Below, in pieces: positions 56,501 through 64,000 of a stretch of DNA of 64,000 bases. How positions within the stretch are numbered: the first letter of the stretch is position 1; every line of letters begins with the position of its first letter. The stretch is from positions 10,585,493-10,649,492 of the forward strand of contig OU612071.1 of the NCBI GenBank assembly GCA_914767715.1, written 5' to 3'. The notes beneath the pieces are model-generated. The model was not told where the DNA came from and did not search any database. It saw nothing but the letters and a program-made list of their open reading frames with translations. Origin of the DNA: Membranipora membranacea. Its lineage: Eukaryota > Bryozoa > Gymnolaemata > Cheilostomatida > Membraniporidae. The position numbers were made by a program, and so were the translations under genes.

Positions 56501-57376
56501 TAAAACAGGGTGATTCAAATCAAGTTTTCATATCACATGCCACATCCCGAAGTACGGATGTCCAACTATAAGTTCTCTTAGGGGCGAGACAAAAATATCT
56601 GCGCCAGGTTGCTCTTTGTTTGCAGGCAGGTTGGAGAACAAACGGAGGCCAACCAATTCCCAGTAGTCAATGGACTACTGTGGGATTTGAACCCATGACC
56701 TTCAACATTATCATGCTAAAGGACCAGCCCCCTAACCAGCTGAGCCATCTTCTATCAATAAGCTGTTTGATATTTTATCATCATAAAGCTATTCATGTCA
56801 GATGGATGATTTTCATCTTGACTTACATGAGTAGAAGCTTGTACCAGCACCTGTTCCTGCTCCTGGACTACTTCCTCCTGAAGTTCCATATGAATCGAAG
56901 CATGCTGCCACTCCTAAGAAAGGTCCAATGAAAATATCACCCAATAAATATATCAGTAAATGAGAGCATCTTGTGGACACGAATCACAAGATCATATAAT
57001 AATGATAGTGACTTCAAGTGAACGGATTAGTGCAGGGAAGCAAAAACATTATGTTTTAAAATGGTCAAAAGACAATGATTAAGTGGTCAGGATTTATAAG
57101 TAAAACCAATATGAAGTTAGAAATAATTATGAAAATGAAATCTTTCTAGAAGCGATGTTCGACATGTTGGTCGGGATTGCTTTTGGTAATATCTGACTGT
57201 TGTGCATTTATCAATCATACTCCTTTTGTCTATATCACACAGGGTTGAGTATTCTAAATAAGGAAATAACTTCAATCCATTAAACATGAATCATCTAATT
57301 TATCTTAATCAAATTTCTGTTTTGAAGTCTTACCTAGGAGAGCAACAACTCCGATGATTACAGCTTTTCCGTACAT
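53508..57376 (-). CDS. Secreted TSP1-repeat protein, five coding exons, 653 aa
   Basis: Exons on the minus strand: 57376-57334, 56913-56827, 56341-56165, 55664-54030 and 53527-53508. All internal junctions are phase 1 with consensus GT..AG. Residues 1-19 (MYGKAVIIGVVALLGVAAC) form a signal peptide. A Gly/Ser/Pro linker follows, SYGTSGGSSPGAGTGAGTS. Exon 3 is a canonical TSP1 domain (SWGEWTACDVTCGDGSRTR, six cysteines). Exon 4 begins with ten 49-residue TSP1-like units that keep SWG, R-x-R-x-C and a second Cys but lack the other four, and ends with a canonical TSP1 (SWGEWSSCSGSCGVGKRTR). The last exon completes Cys and adds NTGYY. The protein is secreted and probably extracellular matrix or mucus; TSP1 domains bind proteins and glycans. 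The frame's apparent stop at 54022 lies within the GTAAGTGA donor. The neighbour at 63.5-64 kb has the same ending, which supports the spliced model. Confidence 0.85.
54195..55664 (-). repeat. Ten 147-bp coding repeats (degenerate TSP1 units)
   Basis: The landmark CCCAGCTTG.ATATCCACC recurs every 147 bases. Units differ at few positions: Ser/Thr before SWG, Val/Ile in P-V/I-N, Val/Phe in R-V/F-R and Ser/Ala in NP-S/A-P. The near-identity of DNA between units implies recent expansion or gene conversion in an exon with phase-1 borders. Confidence 0.95.
55680..56160. other. Intron 3 of the TSP1 gene
   Basis: AT-rich DNA with no recognisable embedded element. Confidence 0.6.
56585..56755 (-). 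repeat. tRNA-derived SINE, family 2, in a TSP1-gene intron
   Basis: The minus strand has GATGGCTCAGCTGGTTAGGG (A-box) and CATGGGTTCAAATCCCACAG (B-box), then CCATTGACTACTGGG as at 49.2 kb. It is inserted in the intron between exons 2 and 3, in sense orientation. Confidence 0.75.
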
Positions 57377-57739
57377 TCTCGCTTTCAATGTCTGTTAACA
57401 AAATATAACAATTTGTGCTCAAAAGAATTGGATAGTAGGGACACAAAAAAAGTATGGTTAAGAGTAATAGGCAGTTAATCATTTCAAAATCTCTTTATAC
57501 ACTTCTAGTTCTGTTCTGTCCTAGTGACTATATCAATGTGCCAGATCTCAGAGCAGACACTCCTGAATGGTTACTATAAATAAAGTTTGTAATTTCACCA
57601 AAATTCTGTCAAAATAATCAAAAATTATGTACACTTACAAGTTTTGTCTCAGCAAATATGTTGCAAATGCTTCCACAGTCTTTTAAGAGAGAGTTAGAGT
57701 TAGATACTAAATGATGTGATCTACAGTTTTTCCGCTTAC

Positions 57740-57775
57740 CTTTTCTGGCTGTTCCTGTGGTGAGATCCGAACTGA
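57740..57775 (-). promoter_or_regulatory. Untranslated first exon of the TSP1 gene (inferred)
   Basis: About 27 bases downstream of the TATA box the minus strand reads TCAGTTCAGTTCGG, a plausible initiator. It continues to CCAGAAAAG|GTAAGCGG, a good donor at 57739. The acceptor would be TTTTGTTAACAG just before the ATG exon. The transcription start is estimated, not seen. Confidence 0.5.
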
Positions 57776-57801
57776 ACTGATCTCCCTCTATCAGCTCCGA
57801 G

Positions 57802-57809
57802 CTTTTATA
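57802..57809 (-). promoter_or_regulatory. TATA box of the TSP1 gene
   Basis: TATAAAAG on the minus strand, within CTCCGAGATGTATAAAAGCT. It lies about 430 bases upstream of the ATG and correctly placed for the untranslated exon. Confidence 0.6.
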
Positions 57810-57869
57810 CATCTCGGAGACTTCCACAACACAGACTGTAACATACACTAGATCGTACAAGTGTGGTAA

Positions 57870-60800
57870 TTACAATAATTATTGCAAAACACCTAATATA
57901 ATAGAGGGGGCGCCTTATTTATGTGAATCATTTGTATAAGGCAGATCCTGGTGATGTTTTTTTTGCTAATTTGATTGATGGCTTGTTTTCTACTGATCTA
58001 CAGCTAATAAATTATTCAGTATTGCAAGAGACCAGACAGAACTCCGACGTGACAGACAGAACGGCAAATTACCTACCTAATGATAATTTTGCCTGTTATG
58101 ATCAGAGCCATAGTTTAGGAAAAAGACTTGGGGAGACGAAAATGTAAAATGAACTAACACCAGGCTGGTTTGTAAGCTCCTCCTGAGTCCCTAGTACCCA
58201 GTCTCCAATGTGTATTGATGATATCAATAGCAAATCGAAGTCCCAAATAGGCTGACTCTGACATGAAATATTCAATTATAGCACATTAAGGCCACATTAA
58301 GGCATTCTAGGGGAGGCAGAGCGTCTCTGCCTCCCCTAGAATAGGCCATCAATCTTATCAAATTGTGTCAGTCATGTTTTGATTCATTACATGGACACTG
58401 ATTGACACACAACATTTTAGTGACAAATACATGGTCGGGGAAGGTGACAATATGTCAACTTGTCAAATGCAGGATATGCATTAATGTTGATTGATTAGAA
58501 TAATCAAATAGATTATTATTAGGCCTGTACCACTTTCTTCCTTGTGGAGGATGGTGTTATGGTGTAATTGGAAAGCTGGGTCTTCATTCACAACCAGGCA
58601 ACCGGTGCCACAGGATTCAAGTGTTTAAGTCCATTTATGATTGATAGATCGAACCCACAGCACCCTCTGAGGTATCTAATTTCCAATCAGGATAAAACAA
58701 TAACCTCTCACAATAGAAGGTCATAGGCTAGCTCCTATACGCTGGATACTCATCAACGTTTGTGCGATGAGCCCATCCAAAGTTCCAAAAGGGTCTGGCT
58801 AGGCAATTGTTGAGGCCAAGGGGCCTAGGGGAGGGTGTGGCGAGGGGACAGTATGCTCTCTATCAGCAGGTCCTGGCCTCCCTCAGAATAATGTATCTAA
58901 CATAATTATGCTTGTGATTCAAACACCACTCAAAACTTGATGATGATGATGGTAAAAGAGAAATATAATTTCCAGATTAGAAATAGCCGGAGAGTATAGA
59001 ATCAGGGCTTTCAACCTGGGAGGATCAAAAACCTGAGCTTTGCTGATACCGTGTTGCAGGTGGCATTTCAAAGGCGTGTGAACAAACAGCTTACAGTTAT
59101 AAAGCTCTGTTAGCCTCCTCAATGGGTCCGGTCGCCAAATCCTAGAGAGCAATTTAAGCTGCATATGAATGATACAGATTTTTTAGAGTTGTTAGCAGAG
59201 ATCATTGATATAGGATCACTGTAAAATTCATCCTGGCTAATGTATTTCACATATCACAACATAAAACCGTTTCTTTATAACCACACAACCAGGTCACAAC
59301 GAGAGGAATTCCCCAACTTTGATGAATATGAGGCTAAATCTGAGTTTTTAGCTAATATTCTAAAATCCCCTGAGTCGCCTGAGTTGAACCCAAAAACATG
59401 AGTAACTAGGACTAAATCCGAGTGGTTGAGAATCCTGATAGAATATAGTTACTATGTCAAACCAATGTGCTATTGATGATGAATGCATATTTTAGTTACG
59501 TACAGTGTAATGTTCAAAACTGTGAAACAAGGAAATGAGCAACCTATATATTAATATCAGCCATAGGTCGGGTTTGGCACTAGTACAAGCCCATCACTTT
59601 GTATGTGTTGTCCAATGAAAACAGTCTGGGAGTTTAAACCATGCCTGAAACATTTCAAGTTTAGTTTGAGGCTTAGCTGCTCTCACGTTTATCAGTCCTT
59701 TTCTTAAATTCATTTAAATTCATCTATGACTTGCGAGCATTGTTGGTTTGATAAAATATAGTTCCTGGCAGAGGGCACACCTAGTCAGAGTTTAACAAAC
59801 AGTATATACAAACGGTGCACATTCATATTATATTGTGGAAACCAAGAGTAGGGAGCGGTGGTATGCTGAAATTGTCAAATTTTTTTTAGATTTATTTACA
59901 TAGATTGGTTTTTAAAAAAGTCGGTTACCTAACTACAGTGTATTTAGTCATACAAGAATTGAGCGTTGCTATTAATACAGACAAACTATTTTTAAATGGT
60001 AATTATACTACTACTTTTACTAAGTTTGAAGTTGCGTTATGAGATTTTTTCTCGCCCACCTTGGCTTTTGAAAGACAGTTTTACAATGTTATATAATTTT
60101 GTATAAATTGAAGATTGAGCCGTACGCTATCACTTATAATGAAATACACAGGATCAGCTAACCTGATCCAATGACGTCATCTAATAGAATCAGGTCTGTA
60201 GTAATTGAAATGAAGCTATCAATCTTATCAGATTGTGTCGATCATGGTTTGATTTATTATAATCAAGGTGCACATTTAATGGAATGGCCTATGGATTTAT
60301 CATCAAATAGGGAAACCAATTAAAATGGACACGATCAAGGATGGAAGTTGAAGTTGATTAGTTGATTAGTAGACCCTATCATTATCAATCTGAAAACATA
60401 AGATGCCCATCAATCATTTCTCACCTACCTTCCGACATCAACTTAATACTGCATACTTATTTTTGTTACAAAAAATTTAGTTACCAATATTTATTTAAAT
60501 CTCTTGTAGCATGTCAAAAGTGGGATATTGTTTTTGCTGGACCCTCCCCGTCGCAGACAGCCTTCCCAAACATCCTGACCGGACTATACCATTTTGACTT
60601 TTATCGATGAATTGTCCGATATTATTAGGTAGATATGTGTAGAAGAATAATGAAGTCCGGGGAAAACCAACAAAAAGTAAAAGCTGACTTGTTGATTGAG
60701 TATGGGATTTTACATTGATTAATAATAATCAATTTTATTACGATGAAGCAAGTCTGCCTTTACCTAATTTACAACACTTAATTCTACAAACTTAAGATCA

Positions 60801-63280
60801 TAGACACAAAATCTTGCAGACACAAGCTGCTGTTTTGATCTTCACGCAAGAAAATATTTTATATCTTAGTTGACGCAACCAGGGCAAAGCGTCGGTCTTC
60901 TTGCACAGAGTTATTTATTAAATCCATTAATTGAGTAGATTTCAGAAATCATAGATTCAATATATTAGCTTTATAGAGTCCTTGAAGTTCATAACAGAAA
61001 GCCGATGATAAATTGCTAGTAATTGCAGTGTATGATTCAAGGTCGTGTTTGCAAATCAAATTCAAAATATCAATAAAAAATTCATGTTTTGGTCTTAAAA
61101 CTGAGGTGGTGTTTTGACACCCACATAGAACATGCTAAATCTATATTATTACCTTTTATATTATTGTAGCCATGCTTTGATGATGGCCATACCTAAGGTC
61201 TAGCAGATCATTTGTTTCCACTCAAATGACAAAGGAGAGTGGGTCAACAAAGGCATAATGATCATGATCATTATGACAAACTATAGGCAGTCGATCATTA
61301 CAAAGCTGCATTTATGCTGCAAACTTAGTTTTTAAAGAGATTTCTGCCTAAGATTATTATACGGCAACCAATGTTAGAATATTGGATGCACCGCAAAATA
61401 TAAAATTCAAATCTGTCCAAATAAACTGGCAGGGATTCTCTCATATGATCTGCGGATTAAATGCAGGCCCTGTCACTCCAGGTCATGCCCCAAGTTTGTT
61501 CCTTTTGCTACTGAATAGATATGATCAAAGGTGGAAAATCTATAGCCAAATTTAAAACAATTATCCATGCAATAATGCCATGACAATATGCTTAATTTAA
61601 GTATATACTCCTTGCTATATATTGCATGTCTTGGGAACAAATATACAAATATCTCAAATACCTACACTGGTGTTCTTTTCATCTAGTTGGTCATAGCCAT
61701 GACGTTCTGCACAGCTCCGAGAAGTGAGTAGCCAGCTTTCTTATTAGTGCCATCAACGCTTTCTTTTTGGGGATGGCGAGATGGTAAGTTGGCAGGATGG
61801 TATGACGGTGAAATTGCGAGTGGCGCAATTGGTTAGCTTGCTTTCCTTTTACGGGTTTGAGTCTTACAGAGCGGGCTTACATGATGGATTGGTCAAGCCC
61901 CCCTAGCAGCCTTAGCTGTATTTATCTCCTAAATAATTTCTAATGAAAGTTTTTACCGCATTTATGTTTGATTAAACTTTGTTGTAAATCATAGTGTTGA
62001 TACTGAGCCAAATATTCCCAGTAATTGCCTACTCCATTCATTCATCTAGACATTCGTAAAAAAAAATTGTTTAATGGTTGCTGAAATCATGGGAACAATA
62101 TCAGCATTTATATCCCTATCACTACTGCTTTACATGTAAAGTCTGCACACACCAAAATGTATTAAGAAGATAGGAGTGTCCTTAAAACCAGGAGTTTTCA
62201 CGGCCTTATGATACTGAAAGTGGGCTTTTTACGAGCCCAGCTCGCACTTATTCAAAACTCCTAAAATTATATAAAATGATTTCAAATCTCTAATTTGAAT
62301 TAGATTATTGAATAGTTCATTTGAATATAAAAGTACAGGAAATATTTTTTTTGCAAGGCTCTGTGTATCTGGTCAACATGTCTGTGATTGGTTAGGTAGC
62401 GTCAATATATTGAGGGTTTGAAAATGACAAATTACAAATTACTTGTATGAATACAATGAATACATGCAGCCAAGTCAACCATCCCCCTAACCGCACAGAC
62501 CAGCTTCGCCGACACATAAAATCTATATGGCAAATGGCACGATTATGTGCTTCAGTGCTACTATTCTAAATGGTCTATTTTGTGTGCTCTCTTGGTTTAA
62601 AATTATGAATTCTACAATTGCTACCCAAGCTACCTATTGATGAGGCTATCTTTATGGTTTGTATTGGCAGTTGGAAGTAACTAACTAACAGGCCCATATT
62701 ATTTTAATTACACCAGGGAATGCAGACATGCATACATTGACATCGCGACTAATCAAGGAGATAAAAGCAGGTAGTTGTCTTCTCTTATGATGTATGGAGA
62801 CAACTTCTATGGAGGATTTGATAAGAGGCAATATTTCAAGTGAATTCTTCATGAAGTAACAACACTTTCAAAGGTTACAGTTGCAGTTCTTGTGGCTTGA
62901 AGAGTTTAAATTGCGATTTACAAAAAAACCAACACATACTTGGAATATTATCAAGAAACATTTAGCTTGTTCAAATCAAAAAATTAATGGTTGCAAATTG
63001 ACATGTTTGTTAAGGCTGTGTTTGATATTGGAATCCCAGATGTAAAATTACTAGAGACAACCTTGTCTTTTTTGTCATGAAGAAGGCAGCTTTGCAATGA
63101 TAAAGGCTGTAGCACTGTTGTGAGTCTTTTCGGATTCCCACAAGTCAAGACCTGCCAGCTTTTTTTTCTAAGGGCAGAGAGGCGCAACATGATCTTGCAT
63201 AAATAAATTACATTAATGTCGCATCATCCAGACCAGAAATATTTTAGATCCATCTTAATCATAAATCCCCATGAATCAGT
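57870..63280. other. Intergenic region between the two TSP1 genes
   Basis: About 5.4 kb with short frames only. It contains a tRNA-like relic at 58555-58640 (GGTGTAATTGGAAAGC), a perfect hairpin at 58305-58341 and a SINE fragment at 61775-61900 (GTGGCGCAATTGGTTAGC, ACGGGTTTGAGTC). No gene was recognised. Confidence 0.5.
58305..58341. repeat. Perfect 17-bp inverted repeat with 3-base loop
   Basis: TTCTAGGGGAGGCAGAG, then CGT, then the exact inverse CTCTGCCTCCCCTAGAA. The stem is GC-rich against an AT-rich background. Confidence 0.9.
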
Positions 63281-63296
63281 TATTATTTATAACAAG

Positions 63297-63302
63297 TTTA
63301 TT
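63297..63302 (-). terminator. Polyadenylation signal of the TSP1 paralogue
   Basis: AATAAA on the minus strand, about 210 bases after the stop of the terminal exon. Confidence 0.45.
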
Positions 63303-63512
63303 GAGAGTCAATAAAAAATTGTATTTCAATTGTTGATATTAGACGATGATGAAGATATAACAAACATTTGGACAAAACAACAAACCATTAACATTGATAA
63401 TGAACAATTAAAAGAGAAAATCTAGATAAATTCAGATAAACCATGAACTGTTGGTCTTCTGGTTTAGAGTAAAGCTGCAGGTTGGCACTTTGATATCTTT
63501 AGATCAACGAGT

Positions 63513-64000
63513 TTAGTAGTATCCAGTGTTGCCTGTAAAAAAAGAAATGAAATCTGTGAGTAGAAAGTAAAATTATTGGCTATGCTGACATTTATGTAAG
63601 CAGATGGAACTATACTTGTAACCCATCGAGCTCATTGCCTTTACACTGCTATTGAAATTTATTCACCAAGAGATATAAAGCCAGATTCTGACTTTGATTT
63701 TGATGCCTTATAATCTTTGTTGTCAATATAATGAGAAGGGAGCTAGTATTTTCAGACATATACTTTGTGAAAACCGCTTTCACTATCAAAGATGGGCGTG
63801 TTGACAAACTGGTATCTGTAACTTGGTTACTTACATGGTCGGTAATGTCTACATTCTTCTTGCTGACTAGCCTTTCCTACACATTTTCCACCATTGAGAG
63901 GAGCTGGAGCTGTGCATGTTCTAGATCTTGTCCTCTTTCCAACTCCACAGCTCCCAGAGCAGCTTGACCACTCTCCCCAGCTTGTATATCCACCATTGAC
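63513..64000 (-). CDS. TSP1-repeat protein paralogue, 3' end (runs off window)
   Basis: The penultimate exon enters at the right edge and ends at 63835. It encodes NGGYTSWGEWSSCSGSCG, VGKRTRSRTCTAPAPLNGG and ECRHYRP, identical in protein to the last TSP1 of the gene at 53.5-57.4 kb. Its donor is CCAT|GTAAGTAA. The terminal exon (63532-63513, acceptor TTTTTTTACAG) completes Cys (T|GC) and adds NTGYY. The 3' UTR also matches (CCATGAACTGTTGGTCTT on the plus strand). It is a tandem duplicate in the same orientation, about 10 kb upstream. How many degenerate units it has is not visible. Confidence 0.8.

Overview
The window reads as AT-rich nuclear DNA of a metazoan, most likely a marine invertebrate. 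Coding sequence is sparse and split by GT..AG introns, TATA boxes and AATAAA signals are visible, and most of the window is transposon-derived. Domains seen (thrombospondin type 1, THAP, B-box-like, LINE reverse transcriptase and RNase H, 5S- and tRNA-derived SINE heads) are animal-type. I cannot name the species. There is no sign of operons or prokaryotic genes.

Layout. (1) 1-12.7 kb and 11.6-28.6 kb are two paralogous copies of one ancestral segment, each reshaped by insertions. Copy 1 carries an inverted, partial small-peptide gene (promoter and signal exon near 2.1-2.5 kb), a decayed LINE RNase H (3.6-4.1 kb), a 3.4-kb insertion full of repeats (4.7-8.2 kb), and an exon-2-only relic of the peptide gene (8.7 kb). 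Decayed ORFs of unknown origin follow (9.0-11.0 kb). (2) Copy 2 starts at 11585. It is split by a 9.48-kb element (12703-22183) with 19-bp terminal inverted repeats and TTAA duplications; the unoccupied paralogous site is present at 1102-1105. The element contains THAP-type zinc-finger exons, a palindromic foldback, and two insertions sharing a head sequence and 134-bp tandem repeats. (3) 22.4-26.7 kb is a 1.44-kb unit in three tandem copies, each with the same LINE RNase H relic. (4) 27.1-28.6 kb is the best small gene: a two-coding-exon, 52-residue secreted peptide whose mature part has the C-x3-C-x13-C-x3-C pattern. (5) 29-53 kb is mostly relics: tRNA-derived SINEs, 5S-rRNA-derived SINEs, a LINE reverse transcriptase fragment, broken B-box exons with a possible coiled-coil exon, a duplicated intron/exon block, a decayed mutator-like transposase on the minus strand, and several isolated exon-like segments.

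(6) The clearest gene is on the minus strand at 57.8-53.2 kb: a six-exon gene (five coding) for a 653-residue secreted protein. It has a signal peptide, a Gly/Ser linker, one canonical TSP1 domain, ten 49-residue TSP1-like units that keep only two of six cysteines, a final canonical TSP1 and a short tail, CNTGYY. A tandem paralogue runs off the right edge (64000-63.3 kb) with the same last two exons. Alignment of the two shows that the apparent stop at 54022 is intronic.

The window's real genes therefore make secreted, cysteine-containing extracellular products. They sit in a landscape built by repeated transposition, foldback elements and local duplication. All gene models are read by eye; splice sites are inferred from consensus and from paralogue comparison.
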